NCBI GenBank assembly: GCA_913776825.1
Contig: CAJYPV010000021.1
Span: 62,001-126,000, forward strand
Direction: 5' to 3'
Source of the DNA: Burkholderiaceae bacterium
Lineage (GTDB): Bacteria; Pseudomonadota; Gammaproteobacteria; Burkholderiales; Burkholderiaceae_C
DNA: 64,000 nt
The notes under the pieces were generated by a model that was given only the letters and a program-made list of their open reading frames with translations, was not told the origin of the DNA and did no database searches. Below, piece after piece: positions 8,526-16,753 of the stretch. Within the stretch, counting starts at the first letter, position 1, and every line of letters begins with the position of its first letter. A program made the translations under genes and the position numbers.

Positions 8526-8990
8526 TCATCGGTATTGCCGTGTGAGGGATTCGGCGACGCAGACCGGCTTGCCAGGCGCCCCGTCCGAGGCTTCGCGCTC
8601 GACGCTGACTTCCATGGTGATTTGGGCGCCGCCCTCGATGACGTCGAACTGTCGGAGCACAAATCGCCCGCGGAGCCGGCTGCCCGCCGGCACCGGTGCC
8701 GGGAATCGCACCCGGTTCAAACCGTAATTCACCCCCATCCGAACCTCGCTCACCCGAAAGGCGGTCTCATAAAACCGCGGCAACAGGCTGAGCGTCAGGA
8801 ATCCGTGCGCGATGGGGGTGCCAAAGGGGCCTTGAGCGGCTCGGGCCGGATCGGTGTGGATCCATTGCTGATCGTCGGTGGCATCGGCGAAAGCCTGAAT
8901 GCGCGATTGGGAGACCTCGATCCAGTCGGAGACGCCGATCTCCTCACCGATCAGCGAAGCCAGCTGGTCCAGTCGTTCGAAGGTGCGCAT
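8526..8990 (-). CDS. MaoC family dehydratase / enoyl-CoA hydratase-like protein
   Basis: A single hot-dog-fold protein of 154 residues, the standard size for the NodN/MaoC (R)-hydratase-like group that hydrates enoyl-CoA substrates. The hydratase-2 catalytic D-x4-H motif is visible as D40-QQWI-H45 in ATDDQQWIHTDP, followed by GPFGTPIAHGFLTLSLLP, the conserved dimer-interface and substrate-tunnel segment. The ATG at 8990 (MRTFERLDQLASL) is chosen because AAGGA lies about 8 nt upstream and the upstream in-frame extension lacks similarity. It lies upstream of the response regulator and downstream of the ParA gene on the same strand; I see no clear functional link. The substrate is unknown. Confidence 0.9.
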   Translation of the reverse strand: MRTFERLDQLASLIGEEIGVSDWIEVSQSRIQAFADATDDQQWIHTDPARAAQGPFGTPIAHGFLTLSLLPRFYETAFRVSEVRMGVNYGLNRVRFPAPVPAGSRLRGRFVLRQFDVIEGGAQITMEVSVEREASDGAPGKPVCVAESLTRQYR

Positions 8991-9131
8991 GGGTCGGTCC
9001 TTGGGGCGATCGGATTGATCGAAGGGATGCTGCCACACGGTCCCCGCCCGGCCCTGACGCCAAGGTGCCACCGGATGCGGGCCTATCGACCCGCAGCGCA
9101 CACGGCGATCGACGATTCGCTTCCGGCCCGC

Positions 9132-9773
9132 TCACGCCACGGACGTTGGCGTCGGCGACTCCAGCCACGCGGTGAGACCTTCCCACTGCGCCAAGTCCCT
9201 CGCCACGCGGCCAGGCGCGATATCCCAGAGCGTCAGCCCGCGCGCCGCGAGCTGCACGTAGTTCTGGGTATCGCGCAATTCGGCCAGCAGGGGGAGGCCC
9301 AGTTGCGCGATGAACTGCTGCAACTGCTGCTGCGAGAGCGTGCCCTCCCGCACCCGCATCGCCACCAGGCCGACCGCCGGCATGCGGCCGGACGCACCGG
9401 CCTCTCGCAGCGCCTGGACGAAATCGAAGGTCGCCTGGATGTCGAACAGGCTGGGTTGCAGCGGAACGACGACCCGGTCGGCGACCTTCAGCGCCTGTGC
9501 CAGCTTCTTGCCATGCAGGCCTGCCGGCGTGTCCAGCACCGCATGCGTCACCTCTTTGGGGGTGCGCAGTTGATCGCTCGACTCCAGCGCCCAGCCCCTC
9601 ACCAGCGGCAGCGAGGCCGGCCGCTGGGCCAGCCAGCGCGCCGAGGACTGCTGGCGATCGACATCCCCCAACATGACCGCATGGCCACGGTGCGCGAGAT
9701 AGCCCGCGATGTTGCTGGACAACGTGCTCTTGCCAACGCCCCCTTTGGGGTTGGCGACCAGGATGACGGGCAT
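9132..9773 (-). CDS. Orphan ParA-family ATPase
   Basis: A 213-residue ParA/MinD-type P-loop ATPase. The deviant Walker A motif is PKGGVGKST at about residues 9-17, the A-prime motif is LGDVDRQQSSARWL, and Walker B is AVLDTPAGLHG. It lacks an N-terminal helix-turn-helix, so it is the short, chromosomal or orphan type rather than a plasmid P1-ParA. No ParB-like gene or parS-like repeat lies beside it. Its neighbours are a MaoC dehydratase and kefF. Such orphan ParAs can position cytoplasmic cargo such as chemotaxis clusters or flagellar components, but nothing in the sequence identifies the cargo here. Confidence 0.88.
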   Translation of the reverse strand: MPVILVANPKGGVGKSTLSSNIAGYLAHRGHAVMLGDVDRQQSSARWLAQRPASLPLVRGWALESSDQLRTPKEVTHAVLDTPAGLHGKKLAQALKVADRVVVPLQPSLFDIQATFDFVQALREAGASGRMPAVGLVAMRVREGTLSQQQLQQFIAQLGLPLLAELRDTQNYVQLAARGLTLWDIAPGRVARDLAQWEGLTAWLESPTPTSVA

Positions 9774-9919
9774 GGCGCTCCTCTCCTCGATGGGTGCGTG
9801 CGGATGTTAGGCGATACCGCATACTCCGGGCCCATCACCTGCCCTCGCGGAGTGCGCCTCGGTGCGCGCCACCCCTTGAATGCTCCGCGGTGGCTGACCC
9901 GCCTCGCCCTCACCCGCCC

Positions 9920-10711
9920 ATGAACGAACCCGCTGCATCCCCCACTTCGCCGGCCCCTTCACCGGCCACTTCGCCGGTCGCTTCTCAGCCGTCGTCCCCC
10001 GCCCCGACGGGGGCGCCATCGCCTGCTGCGGCTGCAAGCGCCGCTGCGTCCGCCGCCTCCCCCGCCTCGGACGCGGGCCAGCCGGCGAAAGCGTCAGGCC
10101 AGGCGCCGATCCTGATCCTGGCGGCCCATCCCGATCTGGCGCATTCCCATGTGACGCGCGGCCTGCTGTCGGCGGTGCATGGCATGCCGAATGTGCGGGT
10201 GCGCGACCTGTATGCGCTCTATCCGGATTACGCGATCGACGTTCATGCCGAGCAGGAGGCCCTGCGCGATGCCGAACTGCTGGTCTGGCTGCATCCGATG
10301 CATTGGTACAGCATGCCGGCGCTGATGAAGCTGTGGGTCGACGAGGTGCTGAGCGTCGGATTCGCTTATGGCCGCGAGGGCCACGCGCTGCATGGCAAGG
10401 ATCTCTGGCTGGTGATGTCGACCGGCGGCAGCGCCCATTCCTACGGACCGGACGGCTACAACCGGCACGCGGTCGACGATTTCCTGCTGCCCTATTCGCA
10501 AACGGCCGCGCTCTGCGGCATGCGCTTCCTGCCACCGCTGATCGTGCACGGCGCGCAGCGCGCCACCGACGCGGACATCCGCGCCCACGCGCAGCGCTTT
10601 GTCGACGGCCTGAAGGAATTGCCGCAGTGGTGCGAGCGGCAACCCGAGCCGGCGCAAGAGGATGTCCCGACTGAGGACCGTCCCGTCAGCCAGGAAGGAG
10701 TGCCGGTCTGA
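9920..10711 (+). CDS. kefF: KefF-like NAD(P)H oxidoreductase, potassium efflux ancillary protein
   Basis: KefF is a flavodoxin-fold quinone oxidoreductase that binds and activates the KefC potassium efflux channel. After a low-complexity Pro/Ser/Ala-rich N-terminus (about residues 1-53), the flavodoxin-like domain begins APILILAAHPDLAHSHV. It carries the family motifs LLVWLHPMHWYSMPALMKLW and STGGSAHSYGPDGYNRH. The ATG at 9920 yields 263 residues against about 176 in E. coli KefF; the excess is the N-terminal extension and a Glu/Pro-rich tail. The stop overlaps the kefC start by one base (TGATG), strong evidence for translational coupling. Confidence 0.92.
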   Translation: MNEPAASPTSPAPSPATSPVASQPSSPAPTGAPSPAAAASAAASAASPASDAGQPAKASGQAPILILAAHPDLAHSHVTRGLLSAVHGMPNVRVRDLYALYPDYAIDVHAEQEALRDAELLVWLHPMHWYSMPALMKLWVDEVLSVGFAYGREGHALHGKDLWLVMSTGGSAHSYGPDGYNRHAVDDFLLPYSQTAALCGMRFLPPLIVHGAQRATDADIRAHAQRFVDGLKELPQWCERQPEPAQEDVPTEDRPVSQEGVPV

Positions 10712-12543
10712 TGGAAGCGCATGGCAATTGGTTGATGACGCCGCTGGTGCTGCTGGCGGCTGCAGTGCTGGCGGTGCCGCTGGCGCGTGGATTGAAGCTG
10801 GGCGCGATCCTCGGTTATCTGGTGGCCGGCGTGCTGCTCGGGCCGCAGGTGCTCGGGCTGATCAATCATCCGGCGACGGTGCTGGAGATCGGCGAATTCG
10901 GCGTCGTGCTGATGATGTTCCTGGTCGGCCTCGAGCTGGAGCCCAAGCGACTGTGGGCGATGCGCCGGCCGATCTTCGGCTGGGGATCGGCCCAGATGCT
11001 GGGCTGCGCCGCCTTGCTGCTGGCGCCGGCGTTCCTGCTCGATGCCGACTGGCATGCCGCCGTGATCGCGGCGCTGGGTCTGGCGATGTCGTCGACGGCG
11101 GTGGCGCTGTCCACCCTGAGCGAGAAAAACCTCGGCGGCACCCGCGCCGGTCAGAGCGTGGTGAGCGTCGCCCTGCTGCAGGACATCGCCGCCATCCCGG
11201 TGCTGGCGCTGGTGCCGCTGCTGGCGTCGCAAGGCCGACCGGCGGGCGGACAGTCCAGCGCCAAGCTGTGGCTGGGACTGGGTGCGCTGGTGGCGATCGT
11301 GCTGGTCGGCCGGCTGCTGCTGCGCCCGCTGCTGCGCTGGATCGCCCGCAGCGGCACGCCGGAAATCTTCACCGCAGCGTCCTTGCTGCTGGTGCTGGGC
11401 ACGGCGGCGCTGATGCAGAAGGTCGGGCTGTCGATGGCGCTGGGCGCCTTCGCGGCGGGCGTGCTGCTGGCCGAAAGCGAATACCGCCGCGCGCTGGAGG
11501 CCGACCTGGAGCCGTTCAAGGGCCTGCTGCTGGGCATGTTCTTCATCGCCGTCGGCATGGGCCTGGACCTGGCGGTGATCTGGCAGCGACCGCTGGCGGT
11601 GCTGGGCTTGCTGGCGGCACTGTGGATCTGCAAGGGACTGGTGCTGTGGACCCTGTCGCGGCTGATGGATCTGCCCCGGGCGGAACGTCCGGTGTTCGTG
11701 ATCCTGCTGGCGCAGGGCGGGGAATTCGGCTTCGTCGTCTTCCAGCTGGCGGAGCAGGCCACGCTGCTGGATGCCGGTCAACGCTCGGTGCTGGTGGCGG
11801 CCGTCGCCTTGTCACTGGCCTTGACGCCGGCCCTGCTGGCCTGGGCGCAGCGCCGCGCCGGCAAGGAGACGCGAAGCTCGCCGCATGCGCTGAACGAGCC
11901 GCAAAGTTCGCCGGTGATCATCGCGGGCTTCGGGCGTTACGGCCAGATCATCGGCCGGATGCTGAATGCCAGCGGGGTGTCGGCCACGGTGCTGGACCAT
12001 GACGCCGACACCGTCGAATCCCTGCGCCGCTTCGGCTGGCGGGTGTTCTGGGGCGACGCGACGCGGCTGGAGCTGCTGCGCATCGCCGGCGCCGATACCG
12101 CGCATGTGCTGGTGATCGCGGTAGACGATGTGACCCACAGCCTGAAGATCGCCGAGATCGCTCGCCAGCACTTCCCGCATCTGACCCTGGTGGCTCGGGC
12201 GCGCAACGTGCAGCACTACTACGCCTTGCGCGACCTGGGCGTGAGCCTGATCGAGCGCGAGACGCTGGATTCCGCGCTGATGAGCGCCCGCAGCGTGATG
12301 GAGCACATCGGCTGGACGCCGCATGCGGCGCGGCAACTGGCCTGGCGATTCCGTCGGCACAGCGTCGAGCAGATGGAACAGATGCGGCCGCATCGCGGCG
12401 ATCTGGACACGCTGATCGCGCTGTCCAAGCAGGGTCGCCAGCAGCTGGAAGAGCGGCTCGCGCAGGAGCGCCGCGCGCTGGCGGATGGTCAGGGGCGTCG
12501 CCACTGGCAGGAATCCGAACAGCCCCATGCCGACACGCGTTGA
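10711..12543 (+). CDS. kefC: Glutathione-regulated potassium efflux system protein KefC
   Basis: KefC is an inner-membrane CPA2-type K+/H+ antiporter that releases potassium when glutathione adducts of electrophiles form, acidifying and protecting the cytoplasm. The 610-residue protein has about twelve hydrophobic helices in its first 390 residues, including the signature GYLVAGVLLGPQVLGL and the ALGLAMSSTAVALSTLSE segment. A cytoplasmic RCK/TrkA-N domain begins near residue 402 with VIIAGFGRYGQIIGRML, a Rossmann GxGxxG motif, and VLVIAVDD follows. Length and domain order match E. coli KefC (620 aa). kefF overlaps its start, so the two form a complete detoxification unit. Confidence 0.95.
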   Translation: MEAHGNWLMTPLVLLAAAVLAVPLARGLKLGAILGYLVAGVLLGPQVLGLINHPATVLEIGEFGVVLMMFLVGLELEPKRLWAMRRPIFGWGSAQMLGCAALLLAPAFLLDADWHAAVIAALGLAMSSTAVALSTLSEKNLGGTRAGQSVVSVALLQDIAAIPVLALVPLLASQGRPAGGQSSAKLWLGLGALVAIVLVGRLLLRPLLRWIARSGTPEIFTAASLLLVLGTAALMQKVGLSMALGAFAAGVLLAESEYRRALEADLEPFKGLLLGMFFIAVGMGLDLAVIWQRPLAVLGLLAALWICKGLVLWTLSRLMDLPRAERPVFVILLAQGGEFGFVVFQLAEQATLLDAGQRSVLVAAVALSLALTPALLAWAQRRAGKETRSSPHALNEPQSSPVIIAGFGRYGQIIGRMLNASGVSATVLDHDADTVESLRRFGWRVFWGDATRLELLRIAGADTAHVLVIAVDDVTHSLKIAEIARQHFPHLTLVARARNVQHYYALRDLGVSLIERETLDSALMSARSVMEHIGWTPHAARQLAWRFRRHSVEQMEQMRPHRGDLDTLIALSKQGRQQLEERLAQERRALADGQGRRHWQESEQPHADTR

Positions 12544-12566
12544 GCGGGGCGGCGACAATCCGGCTC

Positions 12567-12998
12567 ATGTTCGCACCTTCCCAACTCGAGGTCCGGCGCT
12601 TCTTCTGCGAGACCTATCGCAAGCGCCGCGACAGCCTTCCGCTGACGCCGATGGAGGCGATTGCCGCTGACTGGATCGACCAGCATCCGGAATATCACGA
12701 CGACCTGTCCGACACCGACGCCGCGCTGGCGGCGGTCTACACCGTCGAGGAAGGCCGGACCAATCCGTTCCTGCATCTCTCGATGCATCTCAGCCTGATC
12801 GAGCAGCATCAGATCGACCAGCCGCGCGGCGTGCGCCAGGCGCTGGACCTGCTGGCGGCGCGCCGCCAGTCGCTGCACGACGCGCACCATGAAGCGATGG
12901 AGTGCCTGGGGGAAATGATCTGGACCTCGCAGCGCAGCGGCATGCCGCCGGATGGTCACGCCTATCTGGATTGCTTGAGGCGCAAGGCAACGCGTTGA
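12567..12998 (+). CDS. DUF1841 family protein
   Basis: A 143-residue soluble protein of the DUF1841 family, conserved in beta- and gammaproteobacteria and of unknown function. Recognisable parts are the N-terminus MFAPSQLEVRRFFCETYRK, the LTPMEAIAADWIDQHPEYHDDL segment and NPFLHLSMHLSLIEQHQIDQPRG. The ATG at 12567 is chosen because it matches the family start; an earlier in-frame codon adds only nine residues and overlaps kefC. It follows kefC by 23 bp and probably shares its transcript, which ends at the bidirectional terminator at 13098-13126. Confidence 0.87.
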   Translation: MFAPSQLEVRRFFCETYRKRRDSLPLTPMEAIAADWIDQHPEYHDDLSDTDAALAAVYTVEEGRTNPFLHLSMHLSLIEQHQIDQPRGVRQALDLLAARRQSLHDAHHEAMECLGEMIWTSQRSGMPPDGHAYLDCLRRKATR

Positions 12999-13097
12999 CG
13001 GAACTGCACGCTGGCGCGCGACGGCTTTGCCGCATGCGGCGGAGCGGCGCAGGTCACGGCCCGATCGGCGCCGCGGGCTGACAACCGGCTCAAAATG

Positions 13098-13126
13098 CAA
13101 AAAGCCACGCAGAGCGTGGCTTTTTC
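13098..13126. terminator. Bidirectional intrinsic terminator
   Basis: A perfect 7-bp GCCACGC/GCGTGGC stem with a 3-nt loop is flanked by AAAAA on the left and TTTTT on the right. It can therefore terminate transcripts arriving from either side. It lies between the converging DUF1841 gene (plus) and flgN (minus). Confidence 0.9.
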
Positions 13127-13167
13127 ATGGGTGGATCTGGACGACTAGGCCCAGGCTGTCGCGTGGC

Positions 13168-13566
13168 TCACGCCTGAATCGACCCACCCAGCGCCGACTT
13201 GCGCTCGTTCTTGCCCGACGCGCCATACAGCCCCGTCGGCTCGCCCGGCATCAGCACATCGATGGCGCGATCCAGCGCAGCCGTGGCGCGAGCCAGCGAT
13301 TCGCGCTGGGCGGCCACGCGTCCGCCGGCCTGCATCAGGCGGGTGCGCAACACCGCCGGGACGGCGCCCGTGCGGGCGGCTGCAGCGAATTGCTCGATGG
13401 CGCGGGCCAGCGCGACATGCAGCGACGCCGCATGCAGTTCGATGGCCTGGCTGTCACGGCGATGCAGCGCATCGCCCAGCAGGTTCAGGCAGCTTTCGAC
13501 TTCCTGCAGCGGCTGCTCCAGGTCGGTGGAAGGCTGGGAAATCGCGTTCAGAGGCGTGACTGACAT
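13168..13566 (-). CDS. flgN: Flagella synthesis protein FlgN (export chaperone for FlgK/FlgL)
   Basis: FlgN is the cytoplasmic secretion chaperone for the hook-filament junction proteins FlgK and FlgL. The 132-residue, mostly alpha-helical product matches the size of the family. It shows weak but typical features: an N-terminal coiled helix (DLEQPLQEVESCLNLLGDAL) and a helical middle rich in Ala, Arg and Leu, with a disordered GKNERKSALGG tail. Sequence conservation in FlgN is low, so the call rests partly on position as the last gene of flgA-flgM-flgN. It lies 60 bp after flgM and ends at the bidirectional terminator. Confidence 0.85.
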   Translation of the reverse strand: MSVTPLNAISQPSTDLEQPLQEVESCLNLLGDALHRRDSQAIELHAASLHVALARAIEQFAAAARTGAVPAVLRTRLMQAGGRVAAQRESLARATAALDRAIDVLMPGEPTGLYGASGKNERKSALGGSIQA

Positions 13567-13626
13567 GACGGCACCCGGACGTTGGGCTCAGGACTGGAAC
13601 GATCGGCGACGGACAAACCCGCCCGA

Positions 13627-13950
13627 TCAGTGCGGCATCGCCCGAGCGACCATCTCGCTCGCATTGGCAATGAGCTTGTCGGCAATCGCTTCGGAATTGA
13701 TGGTGAATTGGCCCTTGGCAATGGCGTCGGCAATTCGCTGCACCTTTTCGGTGTCGAAGCTGCCGTCGTCGCCCGCCGCGCCGGAAATCAGGCTGCTGGC
13801 CGCGCTGGACAGCTCCACCTGCGACGATCCCGCCGCGGCCTGCCCGGTGGGCGCGGCTTTGGCGGTCGCACGGCCGGCGTCCGAAGCGCCAGTGCGCTCG
13901 TTGCCTACCTTGGTGTAGGCCTGCAATTCAGGGCTGTTACCGATCTTCAT
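13627..13950 (-). CDS. flgM: Negative regulator of flagellin synthesis, anti-sigma-28 factor FlgM
   Basis: FlgM binds and blocks FliA (sigma-28) until the hook-basal body is complete, when it is exported. The 107-residue protein starts MKIGNSPELQAY and ends with the FliA-binding helices (FDTEKVQRIADAIAKGQFTI, then EAIADKLIANASEMV). The ATG at 13950 fits the family start; the longer in-frame option begins inside the promoter region. A strong FliA promoter lies 52 bp upstream, so flgM is both a target and an inhibitor of sigma-28, the classic feedback loop. flgA is upstream on the same strand and flgN downstream. Confidence 0.95.
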   Translation of the reverse strand: MKIGNSPELQAYTKVGNERTGASDAGRATAKAAPTGQAAAGSSQVELSSAASSLISGAAGDDGSFDTEKVQRIADAIAKGQFTINSEAIADKLIANASEMVARAMPH

Positions 13951-14001
13951 GGCAAATCTCCGAGCGTCCGGAACAGGGCCGGACCACATCCAATATTCGG
14001 T

Positions 14002-14028
14002 ATATCGGCCCGCATAGGGCGAACTTTA
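14002..14028 (-). promoter_or_regulatory. FliA (sigma-28) promoter of flgM
   Basis: On the minus strand TAAAGTTC (14028-14021) and GCCGATAT (14009-14002) are separated by exactly 11 bp. This matches the enterobacterial FliA consensus TAAAGTTT-N11-GCCGATAA at 14 of 16 positions. It points into flgM, giving a class 3 promoter inside the flgAMN operon. Confidence 0.9.
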
Positions 14029-14116
14029 GGGGTTGGGTCCGGAAAATGGACAGCAAAGTGCGCCAATTTTCCCTGCCTTTTCACGTTTAGGCGGACATCA
14101 GGGACATCGCCACCGC

Positions 14117-14965
14117 TCACAGCAGCACCTCCACCCGACGTTCTCCCACCGTACGCCCGGTGACCATGCGCCCGTTGTCGAAGCGCACCCGCACATCCTG
14201 GCCTTCCAGACCGACGCCGATCGCCTGGCCTTCGCCGGCGACGGCATAGCCCTGGCCGGTGGCCATGACCTGCACCCGGTCGCCCGGTTGCACCCATTGG
14301 CGCAGCTTCAAATCGGACGACCGCAAGGCTTCACCCGCCGCCAGCGGCTTGGCGAGACGACGCCCCACCCAGCCGTCCGGCTGCTGAAAGACCGCGCCCG
14401 CATCCCCGGCCAGATCAACTTCGGCCAATCGCAGATGTTCTTGAGTCAATTCGGTGCCGACCGGCAGATCGGCCAGTGACACATACGCCTGACCGTACAC
14501 CTTGATCGTCAGCGGCAGGCTGACATTCCATTTGGTCGGGCCCGACAGGCAACGCAGCCCGATCCGGGTGCGGCCCCACATGCGCAGGCCGGGCGGCAGA
14601 TACGGCTGGATCTGCTCGCAAGGCGCCAGACGCAGCCGAGGATCCAGCCGGCCGAGCTCAATCTCCACCCGCGCCTGCATGGGCGCGACCTGGCGTGCGC
14701 CGGCCATGGCGAGCACCTGCAGGCGCTGCTGCAGCGCATCGTCGATCGCGCCGCCGCCGCCGGGCGCCATCGCGGGCGTGGCCATCGCGGTGCCCGGCGC
14801 CGCGGGGATCGCGGGCGCCTGGGCGCGCGCCGATCCGGAGATCCCGAACCACAGCATCAGCGCGACGGTCCACAGCGTGAGGAAGCGCACCGACGCGGCG
14901 CCTGCGACGGCGATCGTCGGACGGGGCGCCTGGGCGGGCGCGTGAGCGTGCGGGCGTCTTGACAT
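14117..14965 (-). CDS. flgA: Flagella basal body P-ring formation protein FlgA
   Basis: FlgA is the periplasmic chaperone for P-ring (FlgI) assembly. The 282-residue product has a long basic, Pro/Ala-rich N-terminus and a hydrophobic segment (FLTLWTVALMLWFGISGSARA) that serves as signal sequence. The mature part carries the SAF/ChapFlgA domain, with VSLADLPVGTELTQEHLRLAE and the C-terminal VQPGDRVQVMATGQGYAVAG. The ATG at 14965 is preferred; an earlier start would extend into the divergent promoter region. Two cysteines (in LAPCEQI and LRCLSG) match the usual FlgA disulfide. It is divergent from flgB and heads flgA-flgM-flgN. Confidence 0.93.
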   Translation of the reverse strand: MSRRPHAHAPAQAPRPTIAVAGAASVRFLTLWTVALMLWFGISGSARAQAPAIPAAPGTAMATPAMAPGGGGAIDDALQQRLQVLAMAGARQVAPMQARVEIELGRLDPRLRLAPCEQIQPYLPPGLRMWGRTRIGLRCLSGPTKWNVSLPLTIKVYGQAYVSLADLPVGTELTQEHLRLAEVDLAGDAGAVFQQPDGWVGRRLAKPLAAGEALRSSDLKLRQWVQPGDRVQVMATGQGYAVAGEGQAIGVGLEGQDVRVRFDNGRMVTGRTVGERRVEVLL

Positions 14966-15143
14966 GGACCCAATGTAGGTCGCGCCCGGCCGCCGCATGG
15001 CATCGAAATGCGCCGCAAAGGCCTGTCTTATCCCGCTCATGTTTTCCGACCCGCCCAACACAATGACCGAACCTGATGAACCCCTGCCAGCCGAGCTGCC
15101 CCGACCGGGGCGGCGGCCTCACCGGTTCGAGAGGAGCCCCAGC
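14966..15143. promoter_or_regulatory. Divergent flgA / flgB promoter region
   Basis: This 178-bp stretch separates flgA (minus) from flgB (plus) and must contain the start of the ten-gene flgB-flgL transcript. I find no convincing sigma-28 or sigma-54 site. In Burkholderiales such class 2 operons usually use sigma-70 with FlhDC, whose degenerate site cannot be called by eye. A GAGGAG ribosome binding site for flgB is at 15131-15136. Confidence 0.5.
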
Positions 15144-15536
15144 ATGATGAATCGACTCACCGACGCGATGGATTTCCAGGCCCAGGCCCTGACCCTGCGG
15201 GCGGAGCGTCAGCGCCTGCTGGCCAGCAACATCGCCAATGCGGACACGCCGGGCTATCAGTCCCGCGACATGAACTTCGCTCAGGCGCTGCGCCAGGCGA
15301 CGTCGGACGTGCAGCCCGCCGGCACCCTGAGCAATCAGACCCTGACCCAGCGCACCGCGAATGCGCTGCAGAGCTCGCTCAGCGCCATGACCAGCATGGA
15401 CAGCAACACGGTGGACATGGACCGCGAACGCGCCAGCTTCGCCGACAACACCGTCAAGTACGAGGCCTCGCTGCGATTTCTGAACGGCAGCATCCGCACC
15501 ATGATGGATGCGATGAAGTCGCCGAACGCGGCCTGA
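15144..15536 (+). CDS. flgB: Flagellar basal-body proximal rod protein FlgB
   Basis: FlgB is a proximal rod subunit exported through the flagellar type III apparatus. The 130-residue product has the rod/hook-family N-terminal motif LLASNIANADTPGYQSRDMNF and a C-terminal helix (YEASLRFLNGSIRTMMDAM) that forms the coiled-coil core of the rod. The ATG at 15144, one of two adjacent ATGs, is chosen because GAGGAG lies 7 nt upstream. It is the first gene of flgBCDEFGHIJKL. flgC follows after 31 bp. Confidence 0.96.
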   Translation: MMNRLTDAMDFQAQALTLRAERQRLLASNIANADTPGYQSRDMNFAQALRQATSDVQPAGTLSNQTLTQRTANALQSSLSAMTSMDSNTVDMDRERASFADNTVKYEASLRFLNGSIRTMMDAMKSPNAA

Positions 15537-15567
15537 GGCTTTTGCCTGACACGAGGAGGACCCGCCC

Positions 15568-15984
15568 ATGTCGATGTTCAGCATCTTCCACATCTCCGGC
15601 AGCGCCGTCAGCGCGCAGAGCCAGCGTCTGAACGCCGTGGCCAGCAACATGGCCAATGCCGACACCGTCGCCGGCACCGATGGCCAGGCCTACAAGGCCC
15701 GCCAGGTGGTGTTCCAGAGCGTCATGGCCCAGAACGGCACCGATCCGACCGACGTCGGCGTGCAGGTCGTCTCGGTGCAGGAAAACCAGCAGCCGGGCCG
15801 CCGCGTGCACGACCCCAGCCATCAGCTCGCCGATGCGGACGGCTATGTCACCTACAGCAATGTGAATTCGGTGGAGGAGATGGTCAACATGATCTCGGCC
15901 TCCCGCTCCTACCAGAACAACCTGGAGGTCATGGGCACGGCCAAGTCGCTGCTGCTCAAGACCTTGCAGATGGGCCAGGGCTGA
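15568..15984 (+). CDS. flgC: Flagellar basal-body rod protein FlgC
   Basis: FlgC is a proximal rod subunit. The 138-residue product begins with the family pattern SIFHISGSAVSAQSQRLNAV and the SNMANADTVAGTDG motif. It ends with the conserved NVNSVEEMVNMISASRSYQN segment shared by rod and hook proteins, then LEVMGTAKSLLLKTLQMGQ. An AGGAGG Shine-Dalgarno sequence precedes the ATG. It sits between flgB and flgD in the usual order with short spacers, consistent with one transcript. Confidence 0.96.
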   Translation: MSMFSIFHISGSAVSAQSQRLNAVASNMANADTVAGTDGQAYKARQVVFQSVMAQNGTDPTDVGVQVVSVQENQQPGRRVHDPSHQLADADGYVTYSNVNSVEEMVNMISASRSYQNNLEVMGTAKSLLLKTLQMGQG

Positions 15985-16023
15985 TCCCCGCGCCATCGCC
16001 CTTAGCGAATCAGGAAGGCCCCC

Positions 16024-16677
16024 ATGGACTACACCAGCCTCAACGTCAACAGCAGCACCAACCGGACGACCTCCACCACCGCCGCCCAGAGCAGCGGCGC
16101 GGCGGACACGCAGGACCGCTTCCTCAAGCTGCTGGTGGCCCAGATGCAGAACCAGGATCCGATGAATCCGATGGACAACGCCGCGGTCACCACGCAGCTG
16201 GCGCAGATCCAGACGGTCACCGGCGTGGGCACGCTGAACAACAGCATCCAGAGCCTGGCCGGTCAGTTCAGCCAGATGCAGGCGCTGCAAAGCGTCAGCC
16301 TGGTCGGCCGCACCGTCACCCTGCCGGGCGACCAACTCACCGTCGACAACGGCAAGGCCGCCATCAGCTTCGATCTGGCCGGCAATGCCGACGCCGTGAA
16401 GCTGGAAGTGCTCAATGGCGCCGGCACGGTCGTCGCCACCGAGAACCTGGGCAAGCTCAAGGGCGGCAATCAGACCTACACCTGGGACGCCAGCAAGACC
16501 GGCGAGACCACCAACCTGCATTACCGCATCACCGCCACCAACGGTTCTACCGCCGTCTCCGCCACCACCCTGACCCGGGACGTGGTGAAGGCCGTCAACA
16601 CCAGCGGCAGCACCCTGCAGCTAGAGCTGAAGAACGCCGGCATCGTCGATTACGACAAGGTCCGCTCGCTGGGCTGA
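16024..16677 (+). CDS. flgD: Flagellar hook assembly (capping) protein FlgD
   Basis: FlgD forms the temporary scaffold cap that directs FlgE polymerisation into the hook. The 217-residue product carries the diagnostic FlgD_N segment (DRFLKLLVAQMQNQDPMNPM, then DNAAVTTQLAQI) at about residues 35-65. It continues with Tudor-like and FlgD Ig-like domains (GRTVTLPGDQL and the Gly/Thr-rich GNQTYTWDASKTGETT). An AGGAAGG ribosome binding site precedes the ATG. It is the third gene of the operon, with a 76-bp gap to flgE. Confidence 0.95.
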   Translation: MDYTSLNVNSSTNRTTSTTAAQSSGAADTQDRFLKLLVAQMQNQDPMNPMDNAAVTTQLAQIQTVTGVGTLNNSIQSLAGQFSQMQALQSVSLVGRTVTLPGDQLTVDNGKAAISFDLAGNADAVKLEVLNGAGTVVATENLGKLKGGNQTYTWDASKTGETTNLHYRITATNGSTAVSATTLTRDVVKAVNTSGSTLQLELKNAGIVDYDKVRSLG

Positions 16678-16753
16678 CCGACCGCCACCGACCGCTTCCA
16701 CCGACTTCCTCCACGGCCCACGCCGCACCGACTGACCCGTCCAAGGACCCGCC

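Noticed and set aside
14998..15012. Sigma-54-like element (TGGCAT...TGC) upstream of flgB
   Set aside because: The GG and GC dinucleotides are nine bases apart instead of the required ten, and the -12 element is not TTGC, so it is not a credible sigma-54 promoter.
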